Origin: Perkinsus chesapeaki
Taxonomy: Eukaryota; Perkinsozoa; Perkinsida; Perkinsidae
Direction: 5' to 3'
NCBI GenBank assembly: GCA_013115145.1
Contig: JAAPAO010000085.1
Span: 22,908-86,907, forward strand
DNA: 64,000 bases
Below the pieces are notes generated by a model. The model was not told the DNA's origin. It searched no databases and saw only the letters and a program-made list of their open reading frames with translations. Shown here piece after piece: positions 36,201 through 48,901 of the stretch. Positions within the stretch are counted from its first letter, which is position 1; each line of letters begins with the position of its first letter. Made by a program: the position numbers and the translations under genes.

Positions 36201-37354
36201 GCATCAACCCAAACCCCCCATCAACCTGAGGGGGATCTCATCATCACCAACTACTTATACATCACTACATTGCTAACCTCATCTAGCTCTGCAATATACG
36301 GTAAATCATACCGTCTTTGCTTCATTGCCAAATGGACCTATAAACCCCATAGAGTGAGCCCCCCCCCAGCCCAGAGGTGTATACCTGTGTTGGATAGGCA
36401 TTAATAAATGCTCTATCACTACAATGATGGTAGATAACATCCCATGCCATACATGCCTTTATTAATGGACCCTCTTTATCCACCATCTCTGACATATTCT
36501 TAATCCTCCACATTATTTTATCATATGTTGTTGGATCCTTCCTTGGTAACTTAATCCCCAATATGGCGGTGTGCAAATCATACCCCCTAAAACCGTCAAT
36601 AATCCCTTAACACCCAACCAATCAACTACTACATAATCCTTCCTTTTATTTCACTAGCAACCATTGCTGCCTCTTTCATGCCTCTTTCATTAGGCCCACC
36701 TATAATAAGTGTAACCTTGACCCATCCTCCTTTGTTAATGTATCGATTATATACTAAAGATGGCAGCAGCTGATGATGATAACCAATAGCAGTGTGCCCT
36801 GCCTTTGGCCGCAGAACACCACCTGCACCACCACCAGCATATGCAGCAGCCTGCATCCTGTATAAGATTATGATGGCCTATATCACCTCTATTAACACCA
36901 ACGACATGACTACGACTTCGCCCTAACTGCCTGACCTCTACTGGTAGTAGCAGATCTCCTGTCTTCTCTCCAAGTGAATCTTAAGATAATCCAATAATAT
37001 TTTATTAGTATCTCCCACTGGTTCTACTCTTCGTTAATAGCTGCCTTAGTTCATCTATAACATTACCAGCTATCCCCGCATTACCGATACACTGTTGCCC
37101 CATATCCACTGACATACGCTTAACCACAGCAGGTCCAAGGACCTATAAGACGCTGCTGCCCTTTATTGCTTCCCATATGAGCTCACCAGTGAATGTCCTC
37201 CCTCTACATGTCGGTGATATGAGCCAACATCGATAACTATAAGCTTCGAGGATGAGGGCTGTAGTTGGTGTTGTCGATGGTGTATGGTGGTGAATGCTAT
37301 CAGTAGGTCTTCATTATACCTTAATGGTTATCATTATATTAATATTGCAACTTG

Positions 37355-37409
<55 letters not shown>

Positions 37410-38875
37410 CCCTATTGATATAACATGTGTACTGCAATATAACATCATACATGAACTAACATCAATAGATGGTGATGATGGATACCATACAAATGTAGGT
37501 ATGACTCCACCGTGGGATAGTTCTAATAATAATACAGCTCAACTTTAATAACAATTAATACCCATTGATACCTTCCCCTAACTCAGCTATTATATTGCAT
37601 ATTGTACTAGATGACCCTACTTCTAATCCTTCATTATGAAGGTATCTATTATCCATTAATAATATTAAAATTATTACCAACTACTTATTATTACATTATA
37701 TTACACCCGGCTTTCCTCCCTCTATTGCTGTATTTATTATCACCTATTAACAACCATCTATAATTAACCACTATAACAACATCTTTCCCTTACTTATTGT
37801 ATTTATACTATATCCCAGCAATGCTGCCTCTTTACATGTTGGTAGCCTCCCCAGTGTCTTCATTGCCTGGTATGGCCTATAACACATCCCATCCTACTAC
37901 CCCACTACATATCATCTCACACTAGCATATGCTCCGCTAAAGCCGAGTTCTCAGTCCACAGTGTTGTTGTTGTTATTAAAGCAGCAGCAGCAGATAACCT
38001 CTCAGTAAGGGTGGTATAACCTACCCTACAGGATAGCTCTAGTGTTATAAAGTAGGCCCACCTCCCCCAAAGGCTATAACCTCCAAAGCTTTCCTGTGCC
38101 TTATTTTAATGTCTTCTTGTCCCTCTAAGTCAGCCTCCTAATAGAGCTGCTCTAATAGAACTATTAACATAATATTACCTCTGATATTGTACAAGATGAC
38201 CATGAAGTGGCTATACCCTCCTTGACATTTAGCTGTTGTAGAGTATCCTCTACAGCCATAACTGTTGAATCAATAACAGTTACTAATGATGATGTTGGTA
38301 ATATCGGATGATGCCCTATACAACAATCACCATACCATATATTAATTAATTATTACCAATATGATGGTTTGGCGGCGGCTGCGGCTGGTGTCTATCCCTC
38401 CATCCCTATAACACACCTCGATCCCCTACACATTTGCCATATTACCTCAGCAGTTGATGCATTAGTAGTACTACTACTCATAGTGCTATATAATTCACTA
38501 CTTGTCCATTTAATATCATTGTCTTTATTACCACTATTCCTTATATACCTGCAGCATCACCTCCTCTACCACCATCTCCTCCTCCCTATCCCCCCCTTAC
38601 CGGCTCTTTGCTAACTTTCCCATCCAAGTCAACCTCGGTCTATACATACATGGGAACCCATCATCATCGTAATCTATCCTATCCTTTATTCTATTTCTTC
38701 CTCCTCCTGCCCCCTTTACTTTGTGTGTTCTACATGTTCTTGTCCATAATGGCTTGGAGTACCCTATACAATAGCTTATAACCTCTATAGGTGGATGAAT
38801 TCTACTGGTAAATGGTTGCTTATCAAAGCTCTTTGGTAAACTACATGCCTCTGTAGAAGATGAATGTTTGATCAT
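33231..38875 (-). CDS. Large ankyrin-repeat protein, intron-rich
   Basis: Minus-strand exons separated by short introns read as ankyrin repeats. Examples: VHCKAGNSEVVKALIRHGAKVDI (about 33.4 kb), GITCLHVAS..VVDALVEVNADLN (33.6 kb), DTRGDSPLFWLLMD (34.7 kb), and DIDNQGRTPLDVAIDKGN (36.0 kb). The start is placed at ATG 38875, beginning MIKHSSSTEACSLPKS, with the next exon joined in phase at 38540 (..KSR/YIRNSGN). The C-terminus is ..LEIEDIVDEPPTVL with TGA at 33231-33233. Ankyrin repeats mediate protein binding; no catalytic domain is visible. Individual exon junctions are mostly unresolved, and it cannot be excluded that two adjacent ankyrin genes are merged here. Confidence 0.7.
37355..37408. 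repeat. (CTA)n microsatellite, about 18 units
   Basis: A perfect trinucleotide run within the ankyrin-gene span. Whether it lies in an intron or codes on minus for a Ser run (AGT) depends on exon boundaries I could not fix. Confidence 0.95.
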
Positions 38876-39046
38876 TCTAGTAGCTCTAATGATAGAGTAA
38901 TAACAATTATTATTAACAACACTATACCAAGTCAAAGGATACTAGAAACCAACCACCACAATAAATACGACGACGGCACATACTGCTTCTTATGCGAAAA
39001 AACGATTTAATCATATCTTTCAACATATCACGTTAACGGTGGTCCT

Positions 39047-41230
<2,184 letters not shown>

Positions 41231-41392
41231 CCTCACAACAACAGCAGCAGTAGCTGATTGAAGATGATAATGTTAAACGGCGGTGTTTAAACACGTTAGG
41301 TAAATGCAAGATTTACAAGAAATGCAAGATTGTCGGCGTGTCGCGCGCGCCATTTGGATCCTTCGATTTTCCTCCAACCTATGTGGTGTGTA
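41231..41392. promoter_or_regulatory. Divergent promoter region between ATP synthase beta and AP2-like gene
   Basis: 162 bp separate two opposite start codons. A motif TGCAAGATTTAC (41305-41316) is followed by a second TGCAAGAT (41323-41330). The inverse TAAATCTTGCAC lies in the CCT-alpha divergent promoter (from 55230). A TCGCGCGCGC patch follows. Regulatory role is inferred. Confidence 0.45.
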
Positions 41393-42314
41393 ATGGCATC
41401 TCTTGTATCAAGTCTTAGTCGGCCATTTAATAACCTATTATTAGGGCAACAGGTATTATTATACATAATGATCATTAAATATTCTATTAGGCTCGTGGAT
41501 TTGCTGGTAGAGCTGGTGGACTTAAACGGCTACTTAAGAGCCGTAAGCCTGGTACAGTATGGCAGACTGGTATAGGAAAAAGAATGGAACTGTAATAGTG
41601 TGGAGTAAAGGGTAGTGTTATATACAGTTATATAGATGGTGGCCAGAACAGACAAGGAAGTCTAGAACACCTTTTTATGAGAATAGTCGATTACATTTAA
41701 GTAACAACATTTGTGATGTGTTATTACCCCTATATACTATTAGTTTATGACTTCCGACTTAAACGATGGAGTGTTATGTGGTATCGATATGGACTACAAG
41801 TATTTCGACAGTTCAGTGTAAAAGGACGTAGTGAGAAGTTTGAGAAGGCAAGGATGGAAGCTCTTATATTATTCCGTCAACTACGTCGAACCGGTATTAA
41901 AGATGTTGTTAATATTATTGTTGGGTTATTGATATATTACTAGGTAAACTTGGTAGAGCTAGACCTGATGTATGTCCATCTGGTGTACGAGGGGTACATT
42001 TTGATCAAAAAGAGAAGGCATGGACATGTTGGTGGGGTGAAGCTGGTGTTAGAAGGTAGTAATAGGCGGGGGGGGGCGGGGTAATTGTTAATAGTAAATA
42101 ATAGGGTATTATAGATATGCAGTCTTCCCTACGGCTGACTGTGGGGGATTTGATGCTAGTTTTAAAGAGGCTGTTAAATTACGTACTAGAAAGAATAGAG
42201 AACAGTACAAGTTCTGGTTACAAAGGTAATAAGGCTATTATTATTATGGTTATATAATGTATTAGGAGTCGACATCGAAGTGCTAGGTTCCCTCTTGGTA
42301 CAGCACGGACTTAA
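41393..42314 (+). CDS. AP2-like domain protein with mitochondrial-type leader (215 aa)
   Basis: Seven exons (41393..41452, 41491..41591, 41636..41700, 41744..41893, 41944..42055, 42115..42225, 42266..42314) join in phase to 215 aa. Residues about 80-130 (YDFRLKRWSVMWYR..EKARMEALILFRQL) and 141-200 (SGVRGVHFDQKEKAWTCWW.., ..FDASFKEAVKLRTRK) both have the beta-beta-beta-alpha pattern of AP2/ERF domains; the second has the classic SGVRGV opening. AP2 domains are DNA-binding in plants and apicomplexans (ApiAP2). The N-terminus (MASLVSSLSRPFNNLLLGQQARGFAG) is Arg/Ser-rich without acidic residues, with RGFA at a plausible cleavage site, suggesting import into mitochondria. That location and any organellar role are inference. 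An uninterrupted G-run lies in intron 5. Confidence 0.75.
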
Positions 42315-42519
42315 CACCACACATGCTAGTGTTGTTTCTGTTACATAGATGTGGTGTTTTGAATATAGTGCTCACGTATAAGAGTATAACATGGTGGAAG
42401 GGTTAGACTAGGGTAGACTGTAATGGTATTTATGTTATATAATAGTAATGGTAATATGATATAATATGGAGATGCTTGAGTAGATCGTGCTTAATACACA
42501 TTATCTTCAGTCTATAGCT

Positions 42520-43155
42520 ATGTCTTTGGAGCATACTTCAAATCTTAGACACTCGATACAACACAGGGCAAATACACGGTCAGATGGACTAGTGCTGACT
42601 AATAATGTAGAGCAGCATCAGGAAAGGGGGAAGAGGACAAGTACTGAGGTTGTTGACATTTTAACCATGCTTATGTCACAACTACTTGAAGAGTATAATA
42701 ACAGTAACTCTCCTAGGATACAACAACAACAACAGCAGCAGGCATCTATTGACTATACAGTTGTTGAAGAGGAGACGGATAGAAGTGGTAATGATAAGTG
42801 TGGTAATAGGGTATTGGAAGTAACAGTGATCCAAATGCACTCTAAAAGTGGTAAAGATGGTTATGTAATATTTGAGGTTATTAATAATAATGAGGAAGTG
42901 ATAACAGCCGTGACTTTAATGGAAGTATATGAAACATCATTACTAACAATACCGACAACAGAGCCCTTACATGTTTATTATTGTCGAGCTAGATTTGGTA
43001 GCTGTAGAGAGCATTCTCTTACTACATGCTCTGGAAGGTCAGTATCATTAATAGATATAATAAATGATGATACTGATAATCATAGCGTGGTACGATTCGG
43101 GACATATAATGATTATGTTAAAGTAAGGATTAAGTTAATGTATTACCGCTACTGA
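42520..43155 (+). CDS. Hypothetical protein with short polyQ (211 aa)
   Basis: A single open frame from ATG 42520. The frame is also open a little further upstream, ending at a CAG that could be a splice acceptor (42510), so an upstream exon is possible. A 7-residue Gln run (about residue 70) is followed by a region alternating hydrophobic and charged residues (NRVLEVTVIQMHSKSGKDGY, VIFEVINNNEEVITAVTLME) that looks like a beta-rich domain. Four to five Cys lie in the last third. No signal peptide or named domain. It sits between the AP2-like gene and the kinase on the same strand. Confidence 0.55.
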   Translation: MSLEHTSNLRHSIQHRANTRSDGLVLTNNVEQHQERGKRTSTEVVDILTMLMSQLLEEYNNSNSPRIQQQQQQQASIDYTVVEEETDRSGNDKCGNRVLEVTVIQMHSKSGKDGYVIFEVINNNEEVITAVTLMEVYETSLLTIPTTEPLHVYYCRARFGSCREHSLTTCSGRSVSLIDIINDDTDNHSVVRFGTYNDYVKVRIKLMYYRY

Positions 43156-43199
43156 ATGTTGTGTTAAAGGGGAGTAATAAATATTAATATAAGTTTATA

Positions 43200-44706
43200 A
43201 TGGACAGTATAGGACGGATAGATAATAATAGTGCTGCATTAGAGTCCTATCCCAAAGCATATAAATATACAGATAGAGGTGGTATACAGAGTATAGGAGG
43301 ATATACATTAGGTAAGAAGAGAAGGACGAGGAGGAGGAGGAGGAGGTCTGCACTCTTGCTATTCAGGACCTGTTATTGACCGAGGACAATATAGGACTAT
43401 TAAACTATGTAGGAAGGATTCTGGACAAGAACTCGTATGGTGATAGGGAGGAGGAATTGGGGGAGTATTATCTCTAGTAGGTTATGAAGGTCTATCGTAA
43501 TATATCATTATCACGGCAAAAGTATTATCATAACTTACCAAATGGTGGTATGGTTAGACATACAGCATTAGAGGCTTTAATAAGGGAAGTACATATCCTA
43601 CAGGTAGTAATAATAATACAATCATACATCCTATATAATAATATCAGAGGATTGGGGTGCATCCAAACATTGTTGCTTTAAGAGATGTATTCTATAATCC
43701 TGATAGAGAGAAGACTTATTTGGTAGTATGGCGCAGGTTCGATCCCGGCAAATGTCATTTTATTAGGTTCTGGACTGTTGTTCCGGGGGTCCTGTACAGA
43801 AGTGGAATTGTATAAAATGCAGATATGAGCCAGTTATAACAAATTCTAACGTTGTAAGGTAAAATGACATGTGTGGGAATTGAACCATGGACCCCACCCC
43901 TTCATCATCATCATCATCATTACAAATGCTTCAGGTCGTACATTACTGATATATTAAATGGTCTTGAGTACATCCATAGTAAACATGTTATTCACCGAGA
44001 CATTAAACCTGATAACCTTTTAATAGACTCTCAAGGCAGGGTCCGAATAAGTACGACCGAACGCTACTGCTACAGCTGCCACCACCTCAACACATCGACA
44101 GGTGATTTTGGTTCAGCAATGGTTATCGGTAAAGATGATTCCGCCACCACGAGTGATTCATCAACGCTGGTATAATGCAACTCCCCCGTATGTTACATTT
44201 ATTATTTTCTCAGGGATGTACATATCCTTTCTTGGCACCTGAGATGTGTGGTGATGATGAAGAGGAAGATTATAGTCCAACAACTCTTGACGACTATGAT
44301 GATAATAGTCTGCCAATATCGAATAAAGATGTCTTATATAAAGGTGACATTTGGGCTCTTGGAGTCACACTATGGGTAAGCATTCATCATCATTATTATT
44401 ATCATGGTTAATTAATTATTATCCTTAGAGCATGGTCACGGGAAAGCTTCCTTTCTATTCAACAGATCTCACTCAACTATTTATGGATATTGCTCATTGT
44501 GAGGTTCCTATAGATGATGTAAGTAGGAGGATGATGATGCTCTACGCCGCCTATATATTCTTTATACATTCTAGTTGGCAATCGCTGTTGATGAGTCATC
44601 CTTTCCTCCTTGGATACCCAATCTTATTACTAGTTTATTAAATAAGAATTCAACTCATCGACCTCGAGCTTCGGAAGCATTGGAACTAATTCCTCCTATA
44701 ATATGA
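43200..44706 (+). CDS. CAMKK/LKB1-activating-kinase-like Ser/Thr protein kinase (345 aa)
   Basis: Ten exons from 43200 to 44706 join with all phases matching to 345 aa. Kinase landmarks are in order: a glycine-loop region [19 protein letters not shown], the VAIK-equivalent lysine in LVMKVYRN, an alpha-C Glu in ALIREVHIL, the hinge [14 protein letters not shown], the catalytic loop [17 protein letters not shown], the activation segment ending [23 protein letters not shown], and a C-lobe Arg in [10 protein letters not shown]. The 'GGPV' after the hinge and the insert between alpha-C and the catalytic loop fit the CAMKK/SnRK1-activating group. All catalytic residues are present, so it should be active. 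Introns 4 and 5 carry tRNA-like modules, and one exon has been copied to 46953-47062. Confidence 0.88.
43723..43766. repeat. Kinase intron 4 with tRNA-like B-box module
   Basis: A 44-nt intron containing GCGCAGGTTCGATCCCGGCA followed by AATGTCATTTTATTAG; the last TTAG is the splice acceptor. It is the inverse of the module in intron 5 (the tail ATGTCATTTTA pairs with TAAAATGACAT there). Confidence 0.55.
43859..43934. repeat. Kinase intron 5 with tRNA-like module in opposite orientation
   Basis: A 76-nt intron starting GTAAAATGACATGTGTGGGA and continuing ATTGAACCATGGACC. The reverse complement reads GGTTCAATTCCC, close to the tRNA B-box consensus, then CACACATGTCATTTTAC. A (CAT)n stretch precedes the acceptor. 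The same 5' arrangement starts the HECT-gene intron at 6576. Confidence 0.55.
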
Positions 44707-45437
44707 TAACATCATCCTGAACAAGAGAGGGCCACGCTGTACTGGACGAGAGGATGATGAAAGCAGAGAAATTGCCAACTTGAATTTCTATTACTATTTT
44801 TAACATCAATTGAGTTGTTAATACTTCTTCGTTGCTCTACTAGAGTAGTTCTCGTTGTTATTAAATCATAGTCATCATAGCCTATAACAATTCATATCGC
44901 ATGCTATTTACTGCTATCCTGCCAAGGTATGTGAGATCCTCGAACGATATGACTCTTATTTTGGTTTGTAAGTCTGAACCGATCCTATTCACCAGTCCAT
45001 TGGAAGTTCTCGAAAAGAAGTTAGCCGATGACTTAACAGGAGCTCATATTTCCATATAGTATAATGAGTCTATCTTAAAGTCAAGTGCATGCTCCGATTA
45101 CCGACAAGTGATATTAGTCGGGTCAAGTTAACAGAACTATAGAAGATAACCTACTACTAGTAGATTAACGCAAGGCTACACTTGAGAGTTTAAAATTAAA
45201 GTGGAGTAGATGATGAATACCGCCGCCGCTTACACCTTTTATATGTATGAAGATTTGGGTTATTATTATTCTACTCTATGGTACGCATGAACAAAGGGCG
45301 TGCTGCATACAACTGACCTCCCAATATGTCTATTTGTGGAGGGGGGTACCACGGGATGATACCCAGACTATCATGTCCTGAGAACTACACTAGGGCACAA
45401 TCCGATAAAATAGATGAGAATTACTATACAGTTATTA
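44707..45437. other. Intergenic, no gene seen
   Basis: About 0.73 kb between the kinase and the protease pseudogene. Composition is ordinary and stops occur in all frames. No repeat or RNA gene recognised. Confidence 0.4.
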
Positions 45438-46518
45438 TTACGAGGCACCGTATTCGGCAATACTAATAACTCCTAAGGTCAGATCAAAAGAAGTAAAGTT
45501 AGCTGAAAATAATGGCCTACCGAGAATCACCATAGAGCCACTGAAAGCAGAAGTCTACACCAATCACGATCACATCCCATGATGTACTTCTCCGGCGGAA
45601 TACTTACAATTAAAGGAGCCCTTCTATCACCAACAGTAAATGTCAAATAAGGAAATGATTTGTATCCCTTGTTTGTTATAAACCAAATGCCATTTGAGGT
45701 TTTCACGGCCACTCTTGGCCCCGAAAAGTCTTTGATCTTATTGACAAAGATATCGAACATTTTATTAGGACAATAGATATCCGACGTCTCAGCGTCGTAC
45801 AAAACAAGACCATCTTATACTTGCTGCGGGAAGATTGTCCCGTCAGAACTCATCAAACCATAAGAAAAGAGATCCGACAGATACTTGAAGGTCGGAGCAT
45901 TCAATACGATTGTCGTTGCTTTAGGTTTGATATCGCATAATCGATTCCAATTACCAAATATCAAAGTACCAGTGAAAGAGTCAACGTCACCTGGGGAGCA
46001 TACTGACACTGCGTATTTCTCGATGATTTTATACTAAAAAGCTGGCTTGCAACCGTTTGAGGATGTTTAGCATTAGGACGGGCAAGGCCAAGAATATTCT
46101 TCGGCATATCATTTGGGAACTTTGGACTTGGAGAGAACCCTAAGATTAAACGGAAGTGCATTGTTGGGCGGAATTTCCCAATCTTGCCAAGCTTGCCTTT
46201 ATGCAAGACACTGGTTATCGTAACCCCGCCACCGAATGTCGTAACGCTTTTCTCTCTAGCATTTGATGAGTTGCATTTGTCAGGACAGATGTAGCAGCCA
46301 CCTGAAAAAGACTCACATGCACCTTTTCCGTAGACTCCTTCATACTAATCCTTGTACACAACATAAGTTCCACTAGAACAAGTATCCATCAATAGTTTGG
46401 TCGGTTGTATGTCAAATTCGAGTCCTCTGATAATACCGTTTTCAAAAGGCAGATATATTTGGCCATCTGCCGACCAATACCGCCAGCCAAGAATCATCCA
46501 ATAGATTGTTGGTCGCAT
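45438..46518 (-). pseudogene. Degenerate pepsin-like aspartic protease (family A1)
   Basis: Starting at ATG 46518, minus-strand frames read a short hydrophobic leader (MRPTIYWMILGW..) then GIIRGLEFDIQPTKLLMDTCSSGTYVV. This is the first active-site block of pepsins, with Cys where the invariant Gly of D-T-G-S should be. A stop follows at once (TAG after VVYKD). Further frames give KNILGLARPNAKHPQTVASQL, DSFTGTLIFGNWNRLC, a second-lobe stretch with YDAETSDIYCPNKMF, and YLTFTVGDRRAPLIVSIPPE. A shifted frame holds the C-terminal MVILGRPLFSANFTSFDL ending near 45438. Several frameshifts plus a stop show it is dead. Alveolate parasites often have expanded secreted pepsin families; no functional copy is in this window. 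The second catalytic motif (DTG/DSG) is replaced by SDG near GLMSSDGTIFP. Confidence 0.8.
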
Positions 46519-46952
46519 ATTGATTCGGAGAGCGAGAAGTTGACGAGGAGGCGTGGCGGCGTCTGCTCTCTGTGACAGAGAGCAGGCGCCGTCACAGGTG
46601 ACAGGGACTCTGTCACCATTTATACGTCACCTTAGCTGTAAATAATCAGCGCCGGATTTCGGTAGTCTTGCGAAGTCGTTGAGAACTTTCCCAAGATACT
46701 CGTAGACTTGGCCATCAGTATATCAGTAATCCTTGTTTGTTGGGCCTTACCCTCGAATCCACGAGCGACGTGAGACACTTGGTTTAGCATGTTTCGACTT
46801 TCCCGGAACTTGTCATTTTATTTTAGAATGGTGACCTTAAGATCCGCTTCTATACTTGCCAATGTTTCTTTAAGTTGCTTATGCCAATGAATACGCGACC
46901 GGTCGAAAACGTCTACTTCTCATGGAGTAAGGAGAAGAACAGGAAAACAGAT
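46519..46952. other. Spacer with tandem hairpins
   Basis: No gene. Contains a perfect 23-nt palindrome at 46563-46585 and a 7-bp stem hairpin at 46598-46616, overlapped by a smaller GTCAC..GTGAC hairpin at 46591-46602. These may be the end of a small foldback (MITE-like) element. Confidence 0.45.
46563..46616. repeat. Two adjacent inverted repeats (hairpins)
   Basis: CTGCTCTCTGT-G-ACAGAGAGCAG (46563-46585) is a perfect inverted repeat. GTGACAG..CTGTCAC (46598-46616) follows 12 bases later. The motif GTGACAG/CTGTCAC recurs in both, suggesting local duplication of one unit. There is no adjacent T-run that would suggest a terminator. Confidence 0.75.
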
Positions 46953-47062
46953 GTCCAACAACCCTTGACGATCCGATGATGGTAGTCTGCCTATGTCGAA
47001 TAAAGATGTCTTATATAAAGGTGACATTTGGGCTGCTCTTCAGGGAGGTACATTATGGGTAT
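46953..47062 (+). pseudogene. Duplicated fragment of the upstream protein kinase exon
   Basis: This segment matches kinase exon 8 (about 44274-44377): TCCAACAAC..CTTGACGA.., then GTCTGCC.AT.TCGAATAAAGATGTCTTATATAAAGGTGACATTTGGGC is shared over more than 40 nearly identical bases. It then diverges and ends in ATTATGGGTA, equivalent to the exon end and splice donor ACTATGGGTA. It encodes the [12 protein letters not shown] subdomain IX region alone, so it is a non-functional duplicate. Confidence 0.85.
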
Positions 47063-47069
47063 GAAATGT

Positions 47070-47450
47070 TCTCATATTTTGGTATAATCGTTCATGAATC
47101 TGAGTACATAATAATAATTCTTGGAAGCTAGCAGCCCGAATGATGGACTCGAGGCAATGTAAATCTTAATAAGGGTGCCTGGAAGACTCCATCCCCCATA
47201 TCTAGATACATCAGCATATGACAGGTTGAATAAACCAGGGAAGGAGTAGCAGTCATTTTGAAATTTCTGGCAGGTAGCGTAGTTTCTTTCATACCGATCC
47301 TTATGCCCAGCATACTTTACAGTAAGGCCAGTATTCAGCAATAGTTGTGACGGTTCATCATCAACTATCACCCCACTTATAATACCGTACTCGAAAGGTG
47401 AAGATATCTGACCACGTACACAAAGGATACCGGCAGACTAGAACGATCCT
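47070..47450 (-). pseudogene. Second pepsin-like protease fragment (N-terminal lobe only)
   Basis: The minus frame reads SPFEYGIISGVIVDDEPSQL then LLLNTGLTVKY, aligning with the PFENGIIRGLEFDI..LLMDTCSSGTYVV start of the pseudogene at 45438-46518. The catalytic Asp is Asn here and the SSGT is lost. A Cys-containing stretch (YATCQKFQNDCYSF) and LSYADVSRYGGW follow, as in the first lobe of pepsins; nothing corresponds to the second lobe. The frame is fairly open but the enzyme cannot be active. Confidence 0.7.
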
Positions 47451-48194
47451 GTCATATCGAATTTCGGGTTCTAACGATTAAGATTGTACCACACTGTCAA
47501 GTGTAGGAAACTCCCTATTAGGGAGGGCGCGTAGTTCTACGAGCACTGTAAAGAATAAGCCACGGATTAATATAAACATTCACTTGAGAGTAGTATTGGT
47601 ATCATGTATATCATTCAAACTGTGAATGCGTGAAGCTTAAAGAGAGGTTTGTAGTTTAATTCTATGTCTGAAGTTCAAGAAGGATTAGATCATTTACTCG
47701 AGCCTTTTTATCTCTCATGATGGCTGCGGAGGAGGCTGTTGCAAATCTCTAATGGGATCTCACAGATATTTAATCCTCTCACACTGTGATATAAACCACT
47801 TAACCTACGCGTAAAGCGATCTTCTCATCCTACAGTTTTATGTTGATTTGAACTTAAAATTTTCCGAGTGCGGGTAATAGTTGCTCAGACTTGTATCATA
47901 TCCTGAACACTATATCGTGACAACAAGGGTGTTAATGTTTTTCTAATATCAGCTCTAAGCAAACAGATATTTCCCAGGATGGAACCCTTGCATAAGGATC
48001 GTTAGTGAGTCGCCTTTTCAGAGGTTTAGCAGTCGAAGTTTTAATCGTCCAGTGTAGCGTGCCCGTTGTATCCCCTTAACACACGGATTCTGACTTTCAC
48101 TAAAGCTACTATAAGATAAGGAGCCACCCACAAGTGTTATGATTCTTTTATCGATTCACTTTACTAACTTTAAGCTTTCATTAATACCCCTTCT
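47451..48194. other. Intergenic, no gene seen
   Basis: About 0.74 kb. A 15-nt palindrome CTCCCTATTAGGGAG lies near 47510. No coding region, RNA gene or repeat family recognised. The final part should hold the promoter of the 48195 gene. Confidence 0.4.
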
Positions 48195-48901
48195 ATGAGT
48201 AGCTGTCGGCTATTTCTCATAATCTCTATCATACTCGTACATTCTGATGCTAGAACAACAGAGTCAGGATCGATGGTTAGCATGTCTGATAGAATCAGGA
48301 GGTCTAATATAATACAAGTTACTGAGGAAAGTTGTAAGATTATTAATAATATATTATCTCTATTATTATTGGAAGCTTTATCTAGGCACTGACTGTGTAA
48401 CCATGGATATGTTTATAAGAGATAATGAATGGACATTATTGCTCTTCTATAGACTACCGACTAGAGGGACTAACCGTTACATCTGGACGATGAAAGATAA
48501 TGTAGAGCTAGGTTATTAATAACGTACACCAAGCTTGATGTTATCAGGTCGAACAAGCATGTGAAAGATACGCCTTTGGTAGGATTGCTTGTGGTAGAAT
48601 TGACGTATATATTGATAGAAAGTATTTAATACATAAAACAACTTCTTATTCAACTGCCGATTATTAGATACCCTTTACTATTCAATATAGACCCGAATAC
48701 AGTCCCAGCCATTGTAAGCCATTAAATTTATACTTTGTTAAGCAAGGTTTAACAATGTCAACAGCAGCAGTGATGCTGCAGGTTATCTTACATAAAGGTA
48801 TACCTAGAGATGTTAGACGGAAACAAATAGAAGAGTTGATGAACGAGAAAACCCCCGAGAGTGTGGTGCGTCGTGCAGTTATTGAGCAACCGCATAGTTG
48901 A
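48195..48901 (+). CDS. Predicted secreted protein, possibly thioredoxin-like (181 aa)
   Basis: Exons 48195..48333, 48386..48501, 48548..48604 and 48668..48901 join in phase into 181 aa. Residues 1-19 (MSSCRLFLIISIILVHSDA) are a good signal peptide, so entry to the secretory pathway is likely. The middle reads SCTDCVTMD, then WTLLLFYRLPTRG.., VEQACERYAFGRIACGRIDI. The strand-helix-strand pattern WTLLLFY..ACERYA..IACGRID resembles a thioredoxin fold, but no CxxC follows the FY strand; the only CxxC (CTDC) is upstream of it. A redox role is therefore unproven. The C-terminus is helical and charged (DVRRKQIEELMNEK). Confidence 0.6.

Noticed and set aside
37321-37548. Plus frame with a Thr run over the (CTA)n microsatellite
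   Set aside because: Microsatellite-driven frame antisense to the ankyrin gene; no coding support.
41330-41392. Upstream extension of the AP2-like protein (MSACRARHLDPSIF..)
   Set aside because: The in-frame codon at 41330 is GTG, and the targeting-like N-terminus starts at ATG 41393. ATG 41381 remains a possible alternative.
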